In this document: in pieces, positions 14,632-23,051 of the stretch
Position numbering within the stretch: the stretch's first letter is position 1
How the letters are laid out: the number at the start of each line of letters is the position of its first letter
From: Anaerolineales bacterium UBA3071
GTDB taxonomy: Bacteria > Chloroflexota > Anaerolineae > UBA3071
NCBI GenBank assembly: GCA_002366755.1
Contig: DFBV01000066.1
Coordinates: forward strand, 1-23,051
Reading direction: 5' to 3'
Length of the DNA stretch: 23,051 nt
Made by a program: the position numbers and the translations under genes
Notes under the pieces: model-generated
Database searches by the model: none
The model's input: the letters and a program-made list of their open reading frames with translations, nothing else
What the model was told of the DNA's origin: nothing

Positions 14632-15267
14632 TTACGGGCCTTCCTTTGTTGCTCTCACAAAGCACATAGACAGTTTCTTTTCGAACCGTTGAATGGAAAA
14701 ACCGCTCCCCTCCAAAGTGGCCTTCAATTCCCCCTCACTGATTGGCGTGCCCCCGAAAAGTTCGTAGGCTGCGCAAAGTCCAGGTTTCCCAAAGTGGAAG
14801 AGAAAATCAGGCAGCAAGGTTTCTTCAGAAAAGGAGAATACGCCGCCCTCTTTCAGCATGCGGTAAACTTCTGAGATTAATCCCTTCCACCCTTTTATGT
14901 GATGAAGGACGCCGAATAGAAAGACAGCGTCAAAGTGGCAGTCTGGAAAGGCAGACCTGGTTGCGTCCTCGCAGAGAAACTCGATGTTGTCGGTTCTTAT
15001 GTTTCGAGCCCACTTCGGTGGGTGTGACAAACACTCCTCGGCTGTGGTGACCATATCTGGATCAACGTCTATGCCCACTACTTTCTCACAGTCGAGATAT
15101 TGGTTGATCAAGAGAGCACCTATACCACTTCCACATCCAGTGTCCAGGCATACGCTTCTTTCACCAATGCCCAGATCAGAAAGCACCCTTGGAGCCTCAA
15201 GCCTTCGCAACATATAGGCCCTCAGTGGACTACGGATCAGAAGTTTTTCTGCAATTGTAAGTTTCAT
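14632..15267 (-). CDS. Class I SAM-dependent methyltransferase
   Basis: A 211-residue methyltransferase with motif I CLDTGCGSGIGALL (40-53), motif II VVGIDVDPDMV (63-73), DAVFLFGVLHHIKGWKGL, and YRMLKEGGVFSFSEE. The C-terminal GELKATLEGSGFSIQRFEKK is typical of small-molecule methyltransferases related to the UbiE/arsenite type, but the substrate cannot be assigned. The ATG at 15267 overlaps the stop of an ABC-exporter relic (ATGA), and its AGGAGAG site lies inside that relic. It is downstream of metK, which would supply SAM. Confidence 0.82.
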   Translation of the reverse strand: MKLTIAEKLLIRSPLRAYMLRRLEAPRVLSDLGIGERSVCLDTGCGSGIGALLINQYLDCEKVVGIDVDPDMVTTAEECLSHPPKWARNIRTDNIEFLCEDATRSAFPDCHFDAVFLFGVLHHIKGWKGLISEVYRMLKEGGVFSFSEETLLPDFLFHFGKPGLCAAYELFGGTPISEGELKATLEGSGFSIQRFEKKLSMCFVRATKEGP

Positions 15268-15395
15268 TTTATGTCTCTCCTATTGCCTGCCAGCGTCCAG
15301 CCGCGCGCCCTCTCCTGCGAGACCCACATCCGGCTGTACGCGCCGCCCTGCGCCAGCAATTCGGCGTGCCTGCCCCGTTCGACAACTCCTGGCCC
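15264..15395 (-). pseudogene. C-terminal relic of an ABC exporter ATPase, directly after metK
   Basis: Immediately after the metK TGA the same frame reads GPGVVERGRHAELLAQGGAY, then SRMWVSQ and a short tail ending in TGA that overlaps the next start codon. VERGxHxELLAxGGxYxxxW is the standard C-terminus of HlyB/MsbA-type exporters; everything before it is missing. The relic carries the ribosome-binding site of the downstream methyltransferase, which may explain its survival. Its 5' edge coincides with the metK stop, indicating a deletion or insertion junction. Confidence 0.7.
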
Positions 15396-16601
15396 TCACC
15401 ACACGGCCAACTCGCCCCTCGTCAACCGCCCGGTGAACTCGTAAATCCCGGCCAACTCCTGCTCGATGGCCTCCTCCACGTCGCGGCGGATGGCCTCCAG
15501 TTCCAACCCAGGCTCCAGGATGAGTTGGGCGGAGGCGATGAGGGGCTGGTCAATGGGCCATCCTATCTGCGAGCAGAGCCATACGTACGCCTCGCGGACG
15601 CCGGGTACGCTCTCGTAGACCTGGTTGGCGATGCTGTGGGAGAGGAGGTTGTAGATCTTCCCCACGTGGCTGACCGGGTTCTTGCCCGCCGCCGCCTCGG
15701 TGCTCATCGGCCGGTTGAGGGCGATGACGCCGTTCACCTTGTTGCCCCTCCCAACCTGGCCGCAATCGCCGCCCTCGGCCGAGGTGCCCAGCACCGTAAG
15801 GTACATCCCCCCCTCGCCGCGGCCGGGCGTGTCCAGCGTGTTGAGGTCAACGGTCACTCCGTCGAAATGTAGTCCCTTGCGGGCGACGAAGGCCTCGACG
15901 TCAGCCACGATCTCCTCCTTGCGGGCGAAATACCACCTCTCGCTCGCAACGTACCGGTCCACGAAAGCCATAGCGACGGTGAGGATGAGATGGCGGTCGT
16001 GGCGGTAGCCCATTACCTTGACGTCCTCCCCCGTCTCGGGGAAGCGCCCTTTGAAATCCTTCGAGTTGAGGTAACGCTCCAACTCGTAAACGGCCCTCTC
16101 CGTCTCGGTCACCGGGGCGTAGCCGACGGCGGCCGAGGTGTCGTTGGCCCCGATCACCTCCCGCTCAAAGATGTCGGTCAGTTCCGGCGAGCCAGGCTTT
16201 ATCTCGCTCTGGTAGACGACGTGACGCGCGGGGTCTACGAAGCGCATGTTCTCTCTGAACCAGCGCCTGGCCGTCTCGATGGCTATCTCGTGAATAGGGA
16301 CCTCCTTGCCCATCCACCCGGCGATGGCCCGGTCGCCAAAGATGAGTCTCATAGGCTCGACGATCTTTCCGCCGCCTATCTTTGGCTCCGTTATCCCCGC
16401 CACCAGCAACCCCTTGTCGAGGTTGTGGTGCATGATGCGGCCAAAGGTCTCCACGTAGGCCCGGCAGAGGGCCACCGAGACCTCATCCATGATGGCGTCG
16501 CAGATGGAGTCGGGGTGCCCCACGCCCTTCCGCTCCACGAGCTCCACTTGGTGCTCCTCAACGGGCACACCCCGCAAACTTTCAATGATGATGTTTCGCA
16601 T
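15396..16601 (-). CDS. metK: Archaeal-type S-adenosylmethionine synthetase
   Basis: A 401-residue methionine adenosyltransferase of the archaeal type, making SAM from methionine and ATP. Family features include MRNIIIESL at the start, ERKGVGHPDSICDAIMD (23-39), HHNLDKGLLVAGI, GGGKIVEPM, GYRHDRHLILTVAMAFVDRY, and NTLDTPGRGEGGMYLTV, GRGNKVNGVIALNRPMSTEA. It is unrelated at this level to standard bacterial MetK. I chose the ATG at 16601 because AGGAGG lies 6 bases upstream; a TTG at 16643 would extend into the previous gene. That ribosome-binding site is encoded by the last two Arg codons of the membrane methyltransferase, so the two are translationally coupled. Its position among methyltransferase genes suggests a dedicated SAM supply. 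Confidence 0.92.
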   Translation of the reverse strand: MRNIIIESLRGVPVEEHQVELVERKGVGHPDSICDAIMDEVSVALCRAYVETFGRIMHHNLDKGLLVAGITEPKIGGGKIVEPMRLIFGDRAIAGWMGKEVPIHEIAIETARRWFRENMRFVDPARHVVYQSEIKPGSPELTDIFEREVIGANDTSAAVGYAPVTETERAVYELERYLNSKDFKGRFPETGEDVKVMGYRHDRHLILTVAMAFVDRYVASERWYFARKEEIVADVEAFVARKGLHFDGVTVDLNTLDTPGRGEGGMYLTVLGTSAEGGDCGQVGRGNKVNGVIALNRPMSTEAAAGKNPVSHVGKIYNLLSHSIANQVYESVPGVREAYVWLCSQIGWPIDQPLIASAQLILEPGLELEAIRRDVEEAIEQELAGIYEFTGRLTRGELAVW

Positions 16602-16605
16602 TTTG

Positions 16606-17502
16606 TCACCTCCTGAATCTGAAAACCTTCCCTTTTTGCTCAACCAGCGTGAACAAGTTTCCCTGCGTTATGACGTCCAGAAACTCGTTCACGTCCAGGT
16701 GTTCGGCGGTAGCCCAAAGACTGCCACCTGGCTTCAATGCGCGGTGCAGTTCCTCCATCAGCCTGCCCCTATCTGTTATCATCTGGAGCACGTCGTACAC
16801 CAAAACAACATCTACGCTGCCGTCCGGTAATCCCGTCTCCCGGCCCGAGAGAATCGTTTTGACGTTGGCAATCCCTCTTTTTCTGACCTCTTTCTCGATC
16901 ATTTTTATGCACAAGGGGTTGATGTCCAGGGCGTGAACCACACCGTCATCTCCGACGATTTTTGAAGCGGGTATGGTAAACACTCCTATCCCACATCCGT
17001 AATCCAGCATGGTCTGCCCTTTTTGGAGCCCAATCTCGCGCAGGATTCTGGCTGGATTTATGAACGCGCTGCGTATTCTCAGCACCGACGACATGATCAC
17101 AAACCCAATGGCGGGCATCATCAGTCTGCCTTCCCCGCGTTTGAAGATCAGGCCCCTGAACATCAGAATGCCTAGAACGAGTTGGGCAATGGCAAACCCC
17201 TCCATCGTCGCAAAGGGCGTCATTCCTCTGGCCAGAAAAGCCTCAAACCCAGAATGACTGATCATAGCAGCAGGAATGAGCGGGATGGTGATTAACGGTA
17301 TCAAAGCAGATAGCCAATGACCGATTGGTTTTCCCGTCCCTCCGTATTCTTTGAGGGCCAGGAGCGCGGCGCCGCTCGATAGGATGCCAATAGCCATCTC
17401 TAAACCCATCGCGTTGATACAGCCAATGCCACTGACGTAGTAGATGCCCATAACTGTGGGGCATAGTAGACCAAGCAAGATGCAGAAGAGGTACTTTTTC
17501 AT
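16606..17502 (-). CDS. Membrane-anchored SAM-dependent methyltransferase
   Basis: A 298-residue protein in two parts. Residues 1-135 are hydrophobic, with about four membrane segments (5-23, 32-50, 64-82, 102-120). Residues 140-298 are a class I methyltransferase with LDYGCGIGVFTIPAS (166-180), VVHALDINPLCIKMI, DGSVDVVLVYDVLQMI, and HRALKPGGSLWATAEH. A membrane half fused to a soluble methyltransferase suggests a membrane-located or hydrophobic substrate. The ATG at 17502 follows GGGGAG. The TGA lies inside the metK ribosome-binding region. A proximal 17503-17589 spacer contains only a small gaaacgt repeat. Confidence 0.82.
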   Translation of the reverse strand: MKKYLFCILLGLLCPTVMGIYYVSGIGCINAMGLEMAIGILSSGAALLALKEYGGTGKPIGHWLSALIPLITIPLIPAAMISHSGFEAFLARGMTPFATMEGFAIAQLVLGILMFRGLIFKRGEGRLMMPAIGFVIMSSVLRIRSAFINPARILREIGLQKGQTMLDYGCGIGVFTIPASKIVGDDGVVHALDINPLCIKMIEKEVRKRGIANVKTILSGRETGLPDGSVDVVLVYDVLQMITDRGRLMEELHRALKPGGSLWATAEHLDVNEFLDVITQGNLFTLVEQKGKVFRFRR

Positions 17503-17589
17503 TTCCTCATCTCCCCTGAGGCGTGCGGCGACGCTCGAACCGCACCATCAGTTCGAGAACCCGCCTTGGTGAAACGTGAAACGTGAGGC

Positions 17590-17952
17590 TTACCTGATTG
17601 ACTTGTAGGCCCGATAACTGAAGTACATCAACGACAAAGTTATCCAGCCGTTAAAGCAAGGGCGGTTCTGGAATGGAGCGATGCCAAACAGGAGCAGCAC
17701 CAGCGGAAACAGGTTCAGAACCCCGAGTATAACGGCCAGCAGGTAACCTGTTCTCCAATTGGCCAGGCACAACAGGCCGATGACGGCCCAGGCAATCGTG
17801 AAAGCCACTATGATGGCGAACGCCGGCATGGGATGCGTCTGGGCAAAGATCCGCGAGCCCTCGAACTCGAATATGATTTTGAAGAGAATCTGGGCCACGA
17901 TAAAGGCGATGGTCGCCTGGGCCTCCATTGAGAATCTGTCTGTGAATTTCAT
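17590..17952 (-). CDS. Small four-helix membrane protein of unknown function
   Basis: A 120-residue protein with a short N-terminus (MKFTDRFSMEAQ) and about four membrane segments (13-30, 43-64, 69-88, 99-114). I recognise no family. The ATG at 17952 has an excellent ribosome-binding site, AAGGAGG, 8 bases upstream. It precedes the membrane-anchored methyltransferase on the same strand by 87 bases, so it may be part of the same transcript and act with it at the membrane. It follows the nitroreductase relic. Confidence 0.7.
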   Translation of the reverse strand: MKFTDRFSMEAQATIAFIVAQILFKIIFEFEGSRIFAQTHPMPAFAIIVAFTIAWAVIGLLCLANWRTGYLLAVILGVLNLFPLVLLLFGIAPFQNRPCFNGWITLSLMYFSYRAYKSIR

Positions 17953-17991
17953 TGTTTTTTCCTCCTTGTGTTTGATTGGGCGCTTCTTCTG

Positions 17992-18200
17992 CTATTGCTC
18001 TTCTCTCATCACGAGCGTCGCCAAGGGGTGCAAGTCCGCCGGGCGATTCGGGATGTCGGGCTCCGTTCCCGCCAACATCACCCATCGCCCGGCCATCCCC
18101 AACGCCTCCATCGCCAGCATAATGTTGGCCGTGCAGACGCCGCCGTCATGCAGACGATACTCTTGGCTCCCTGCTCTCGTGTACTTCGGATTGTTCCTGG

Positions 18201-18219
<19 letters not shown>
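17992..18219 (-). pseudogene. C-terminal relic of a nitroreductase-family protein
   Basis: The frame reads LYLFVTRNNPKYTRAG, then LHDGGVCTANIMLAMEALGM and AGRWVMLAG, and ends LHPLATLVMREEQ. The D-G-x-x-x-x-N-x-x-L-A-x-x-A-L-G-x pattern is the flavin-nitroreductase core; the N-terminal two thirds are missing. The relic starts where the ABC chimera ends, overlapping it in another frame by about 19 bases. No ribosome-binding site of its own is seen. Confidence 0.55.
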
Positions 18220-19291
<1,072 letters not shown>

Positions 19292-19295
<4 letters not shown>

Positions 19296-19831
19296 CGTGT
19301 TTCCCTCACTTTTTGCACTTCAGCTTCTTCTTCCTCATCCTCCTCCACGCGCCAGATGCGGTCAGGGGCGGTCAGTTTGTCAATGTACAGCACACCGTCA
19401 AGGTGGTCAATCTCATGCTGAAAGGAGCGCGCCGTAAGCCCCTGGGCCTTGATGCGAATCTTGCGCCTCTGGACGCTTTGGCCTTTGACGATAACGGCCG
19501 CGTGGCGGGTCACCTCGCCCACGTAGCCGGGGATCGAAAGACAGCCCTCAAGACCGTCCACCATCTCCTGGGAAGCACGGGCAATCCTGGGGTTGATGAC
19601 AGCATATAGCTGGCCACTTCCGGGTTCGTCTTCATCCTGAGGCGTCTCTACCACGATGACCCGCGCCGCCACGCCGACCTGGGGCGCAGCCAGGCCAACG
19701 CCGTTCGAGTTGCGCATCGTCTCGGCCATATCTTGGACCAAAGTTGCCAGATTGTCGTCGAATCGGCTCACCTTGTGCGCCCTTTTCCGCAACACCGGAT
19801 CACCCACGAATCGAATCCGTCTCAAAGCCAT
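19292..19831 (-). CDS. def: Peptide deformylase
   Basis: A 179-residue deformylase that removes the N-formyl group from nascent proteins. All three motifs are intact: GVGLAAPQVG (44-53), EGCLSIPG (95-102, metal ligand C97) and QHEIDHLDG (138-146, two His ligands and the catalytic Glu). A highly acidic tail (EEDEEEEAE) ends the protein. The ATG at 19831 has only a distant G-rich stretch as ribosome-binding site. The TGA overlaps the start of the ABC ATPase chimera, so the ancestral ABC gene was coupled to def. Confidence 0.93.
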
Positions 19832-19889
19832 CTCTATGCTTTACCCCCTCTGTCTTTGCCTCCACGTTTGGTCGTTCTTACCCTCAAAG

Positions 19890-19907
19890 GCTGAGGCGAG
19901 GCTCAGG
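19890..19907 (-). other. Hairpin between the ICMT-like gene and def
   Basis: CTGAG-GCGAGG-CTCAG forms a 5-bp stem a few bases past the stop of the ICMT-like gene. Without a T-run it is at best a weak terminator. Confidence 0.3.
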
Positions 19908-19911
19908 ACCA

Positions 19912-20505
19912 TCAGAACCGGGGCAGGTACCGCCCTGTCCGCGCACAATAGACTTCGTACTCCTCTCCGTGCGTCCGCAGCAGATACTCCTCCTCGGCTT
20001 GAACCTTCAGGTAGAAGCCGACGAAGTTGAGGGCGACGGTGACCAGCGCCAGCAGGCTGGGGGTGATGAAGAAGGTGCCCAGTACGACGAGATCTACCCC
20101 CAGGACACAAGGGTTGCGGATATGGCGATAGATGTCTGTGGTCACCAGCCTGATCTTTTCCCTGGGTAGAGCCACGCGGAAGTGCTCGCCCAACGTCACC
20201 TCCCCGGCGATGCCCACCAGCAGGCCGATGGTGCACAATGCGATGCCCAACCCCTTGGCGACGTCGTTATCCAGGAAAGCGATGCGCCCGAACCAGGCGA
20301 TGCTGCGGGCGTCGAAGATGCAGAGCAGCATCACCGCCAGCCAGAGCAATGTGGCGACGGTGGTGACAGCGGGTTTCCACGCTTTCACGTTCGTCGTCAC
20401 CCCTTTGGGGTCATACCTCCGCTTCCGCACGAAGACCATGATGCCAACGAAGGTGACGAGAAAGGTAATCAAAGCAACCGCCAGGAAGATTTGATCGTAG
20501 GTCAT
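19912..20505 (-). CDS. Isoprenylcysteine carboxyl methyltransferase-like membrane protein (second)
   Basis: A 197-residue membrane protein with about five membrane segments (6-26, 47-64, 86-105, 133-149, 150-168). The family signature appears as IYRHIRNPCVLG (125-136) and the C-terminal EEEYLLRTHGEEYEVYCART with RYLPRF. Members methylate isoprenylcysteine, lipids or other small molecules using SAM; the substrate here is unknown. It is clearly different from the ICMT-like protein at 11044-11676. The ATG at 20505 has an AGAGGG site 3-4 bases upstream. It is divergent from the DUF4491 gene, sharing a 75-base intergenic region. Confidence 0.82.
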   Translation of the reverse strand: MTYDQIFLAVALITFLVTFVGIMVFVRKRRYDPKGVTTNVKAWKPAVTTVATLLWLAVMLLCIFDARSIAWFGRIAFLDNDVAKGLGIALCTIGLLVGIAGEVTLGEHFRVALPREKIRLVTTDIYRHIRNPCVLGVDLVVLGTFFITPSLLALVTVALNFVGFYLKVQAEEEYLLRTHGEEYEVYCARTGRYLPRF

Positions 20506-20539
20506 GGTCCCTCTTCTTTCGTTTCTCGCGGGTTGCGGT

Positions 20540-20545
20540 TATAAT
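20540..20545 (+). promoter_or_regulatory. Possible -10 box for the DUF4491 gene
   Basis: TATAAT lies 35 bases before the ATG. No good -35 hexamer is visible at the expected spacing. Confidence 0.4.
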
Positions 20546-20580
20546 GTATCCACGTCAGGATATGAAAAGGGGTAGAAAAC

Positions 20581-20874
20581 ATGCAATTCACCGGTGTACT
20601 GTTGGGAATCTTCACTCTGCTGTCCATTGGCCTGGGCCACGTGTGGGTCATCAAGGTCGAGTATCACATCGGAGCCCACGTCTGGCCCGTGCCGGCTATC
20701 CTCGGTGCGGCCCTCGTCCTGGCTTCCCTCTGGGTTGACCACGTGCTCCTGTCGGCCACGCTGGGCATCTTTGGCGTCACCGTCATCTGGGGAGCAAGGG
20801 AGCTGGTGAAGCAAGAGGAGCGGGTGGAGCGAGGCTGGTTCCCTCGCAACCCCAGAAAACGCCCGCGCTCTTGA
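20581..20874 (+). CDS. DUF4491 small membrane protein
   Basis: A 97-residue protein matching DUF4491, a family of about 100 residues with unknown function. It has three hydrophobic segments (4-22, 35-52, 55-72) and the characteristic features HVWVIKVEYHIGAHVW and the basic C-terminus KQEERVERGWFPRNPRKR. The ATG at 20581 follows AAAAGGGG. It stands alone on the plus strand and converges with the feoB relic, 29 bases away. Confidence 0.85.
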   Translation: MQFTGVLLGIFTLLSIGLGHVWVIKVEYHIGAHVWPVPAILGAALVLASLWVDHVLLSATLGIFGVTVIWGARELVKQEERVERGWFPRNPRKRPRS

Positions 20875-20906
20875 CTGTCTTTCCGGGACAGTTGTAGAGA
20901 CAACTA
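20874..20906. other. Two adjacent small hairpins in the DUF4491/feoB convergent junction
   Basis: ACTGTC...GACAGT and AGTTGT-AGAG-ACAACT form back-to-back 6-bp stems between the two convergent stop codons. They may be a bidirectional terminator; no T-run follows either. Confidence 0.4.
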
Positions 20907-22352
20907 GTCGGGTCGTCTCTTCTTTGCCATTCGCGCTGCCGCCTGCGTCCCCTTGGCCGTCAGCACCCACACGTTGCCTCTGGCATCTGTGGCGCAACTG
21001 CCGGGGCTGAAAAAGAGAGGGGCGAAAAACGAAAGCATCATCGTCTGCGCCATGCATGGCACGAGCGGCGTCAGCAAGACCGCCTTCAAGCGCGCCCGCT
21101 CCGTCTCGATCAGCCGCGTGCCCATGACCGCCGGGATATTGCAGGTGAAGCCCATTAGCAACGGCAGGAACGACTTACCATGCAAGCCGATCCTGCGCAT
21201 GGCGCGATCCATCACGTAGGCCACTCGCGCCATATAGCCAATGTCTTCCAGCAACCCGAACAGGGCGAAGTAGAAGAGCAAGAACGAGAGGGTTGCCACG
21301 ACTGCCCCCACACCGAAGATAATCCCTTCCACCACCAGACCGGATATCCAGGCCGGAGCGTTCGCCAGCAGTGGTGCGACAACTGTCCCCAGTGCCGAGA
21401 TGCCACCGAATACCCCCATCGAGATTGGAAACCCGATGGCCATTGCTACCGCGATTGTAGCGATCAAGATGCCCAGCATCGTGAATACGCCCCAGACCGG
21501 GTGCGTGGCGATGCGGTCAAACCGGCGCGTGCGGGTGATGGCGCCCGCTCTGGGGCGCTCGACCGCAGCGTGGGTCATGCGCTCGATCCACTCGTAGCGC
21601 CCGCTGGCCACGGCAAGTTGGGCGTCGTCGTACTCCCGCAGGAGGCCCTCCACCTTTGCCCAGCGCTCCGGGTACAGGCTGCCCTTCATCATCTCTGTAA
21701 CAACCTTGTCCCCCTCCAGCAGTTTGAGGGCCACCCAGTCCTCCGGATAGGGGACCGGGGCGCTGCCCGCGATTTGGGCCTGCACGTCGTCCAGCAGGGA
21801 GCGGTGGTCCTCTCGTATCTCCGGCTTGCTAGGCGCATATTCCACCCCGTCGTGAACGAGGTCGTCAACGACCGCCAACAACTCTCTCACGCCCTGGTTC
21901 TTCGCCGCCACCATCGGCGCCACCCTGAGCCCCGTCGCCTCCTCCAGCGCCCTGGGGTCAACGGGGCGCCCTTCCTGCTCGGCCACGTCCATCATGTTCA
22001 GGGCGATGATGACCGGCACCGAGAGCGGCAGCAGTTCGGTCACCAGGTACAGGTTGCGCTCAAGCATCGCCGCGTCCGTCACCACGACCACCACGTCGGG
22101 GTGCTCCTCGATGATGAAATCGCGGGCGATGAGTTCCTCCGGGGAGTTGGCCGTCAGGCTGTAGGTGCCGGGCAGGTCCACCAACCCATAGATGCTGCCG
22201 TTGTAGGTGGCGGTACCGGTCTTTTGCTCCAGCGTCTTGCCCGGCCAGTTGCCCACGTGCTGCTTGAGGCCGGTGAGCACGTTGAACACTGTGGACTAGC
22301 CCGTGTTGGGCTGTCCCGCCAGAGCGACGGTGATCGTCTTTTGCTGTTCCAC
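20904..22352 (-). pseudogene. feoB: Truncated ferrous iron transporter FeoB with amber codon in the P-loop
   Basis: From GTG 22352 the frame encodes VEQQKTITVALAGQPNTG, then TAG (22296-22298) exactly where the G1 motif needs its lysine (GxPNxGKST), then STVFNVLTGL. The rest of the G domain is intact (DLPGTYSL at 59-66, NMMD at 119-122), followed by the first gate region with LEDIGYMARVAYVMDRAM and GFTCNIPAVMGTRLIE. After TPLVPCMAQ and one hydrophobic segment the protein ends in an unrelated basic tail, VWVLTAKGTQAAARMAKK, so the second gate half is missing (482 codons against about 650 or more in the family). A TAAGGAGG sequence precedes the start. There is no feoA. I regard it as non-functional. 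Confidence 0.8.
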
Positions 22353-22411
22353 TATGATGACATACCTCCTTATCGAGTCTGGTACACTGGTCGCTCTCCT
22401 TTGTCTGTGCT

Positions 22412-23051
22412 TCACTCTCTTTCAGACTGATAGCCCCTTCGACTGCGGTTGGGAGACCTTGCCGTGTCGTTCTCCAGGGCTGACCACCGCAGCACGACCG
22501 CCTGCCTGTGGTCAGCGTGCCGACCGTCGTGCAAATAGGGCGCGACGTGGGCGGCAATGCGGTCGCGCAGCGCGGCGTCCATCGGCACGTGCTTGGCGAT
22601 AAAGGCGATGACGTAGCGCTCCAGTTGTGCCGCGTCCCGCTCGACGGTGTAATCAAACGTGCGCACGTGCACCCGGCGTCCCCACTCGCGCAGGATCAGG
22701 TAGGGGAAGACATCGGCGTCGGGATCGAAGCGCCCGTCGTAGGGCTGGCCGGTGACCGCCGTCCAGGTCTCGGCCACCAGCGGGCTGCGGCCGGCCGGCT
22801 GGATCACGGCGCAGAGTCGCCGGGAGGCGCGCTCCATCTTGCGCAGGTGGGCTTCCAGGTCGGCTACCTGCCACAGGAAGTGGGAGCAGACCACCAGGTC
22901 GAACTGCTCCTGGAGCGTGGTGGCATCCATCGTGACCCAGTTCTCACAGCGCACCCCCACGTTGGTCAGGTTAGCCTCTGCCAGTTTCTCCCTCAAGAAG
23001 ACCGCGGCGGGCAACGAATGTTCGATGGCGACCACGCGCGCCACCCGCTGC
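22412..23051 (-). CDS. SAM-dependent methyltransferase (5' end outside window)
   Basis: The frame is open to the window edge, so the N-terminus, including motif I, is missing; the GTG at 23044 is probably internal. Visible parts are VVAIEHSLPAAVFLREKL (motif II), the segment NVGVRCENW, QFDLVVCSHFLWQVADLEAHL, and SRRLCAVIQPAG. The C-terminal part (VFPYLILREWGRRVHVRTFDY and YVIAFIAKHVP) belongs to a class I methyltransferase of unknown substrate. It ends in TGA 60 bases before the feoB start on the same strand, suggesting an original methyltransferase-feoB operon. Confidence 0.7.
   Translation of the reverse strand, partial: QRVARVVAIEHSLPAAVFLREKLAEANLTNVGVRCENWVTMDATTLQEQFDLVVCSHFLWQVADLEAHLRKMERASRRLCAVIQPAGRSPLVAETWTAVTGQPYDGRFDPDADVFPYLILREWGRRVHVRTFDYTVERDAAQLERYVIAFIAKHVPMDAALRDRIAAHVAPYLHDGRHADHRQAVVLRWSALENDTARSPNRSRRGYQSERE

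Noticed and set aside
16602..16643. TTG start extending metK by 14 codons
   Set aside because: It would lie inside the preceding gene and ignore the AGGAGG site placed correctly for the ATG at 16601.
21180..22430. 416-codon plus-strand ORF opposite feoB
   Set aside because: His/Arg/Gln-rich shadow of a minus-strand gene with clear FeoB motifs.

Overview
The window looks like a chromosomal stretch from an anaerobic, moderately high-GC bacterium, most likely a member of the Chloroflexota (Anaerolineae-like). This is inferred from the Thr-Pro-repeat surface protein with a carboxy-terminal 'YFPML' tail, the GNAT-menC pair, DUF362, the archaeal-type S-adenosylmethionine synthetase, the SufCD-only Fe-S locus, and several REP/MITE-like repeats. 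No rRNA, tRNA, CRISPR array or intact transposase was found.

Layout. (1) 1-891: the 3' end of a secreted Thr-Pro-repeat protein on the plus strand. (2) 1098-5762, minus strand: menC, a GNAT-like protein, a repeat-rich spacer, exonuclease III, a relic of a class I aldolase and a DUF362 protein. A divergent promoter region follows, then proC on the plus strand, whose frame runs on antisense through the end of the next gene. (3) 6925-10192, minus strand: a zinc/manganese uptake operon read as fur/zur, znuA, a 157-bp palindromic element, znuC, znuB. It starts at a near-perfect sigma70 promoter whose -35 box lies inside a perfect palindrome (candidate operator). (4) 10410-17952, minus strand: a tightly packed run read as small membrane protein, membrane-anchored methyltransferase, archaeal-type metK, methyltransferase, sufC, sufD, ATC-hydrolase-like protein, ICMT-like protein, methyltransferase. 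The genes overlap or nearly touch, and three are preceded by tiny leader ORFs that end in ATGA overlaps. Two of these leaders are recognisable 3' remnants of other genes. (5) 17992-19295: mosaic debris made of a nitroreductase tail and an in-frame chimera of two ABC ATPases carrying two amber codons, next to an intact def. (6) 19912-23051: a second ICMT-like protein, a divergent DUF4491 protein, a truncated feoB whose P-loop lysine codon is TAG, and the 3' part of another methyltransferase.

How the genes may work together: the fur-znuACB block is an ordinary metal-uptake operon. The 10.4-18.0 kb block combines SAM synthesis, at least four SAM-dependent or ICMT-type methyltransferases, a thiazoline/cysteine-type hydrolase and Fe-S assembly, so it may be a sulfur or thiol methylation island. 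That reading is inference from gene neighbourhood alone.

The most unusual aspect is gene erosion. Three otherwise uninterrupted reading frames (a methyltransferase, an ABC chimera and feoB) are broken only by TAG codons (four in all, no frameshifts), and several gene tails have been left at gene junctions. Because TAG also ends about eight apparently normal or relic genes here, wholesale TAG reassignment is unlikely. Pseudogenisation, leaky suppression and assembly error remain open.
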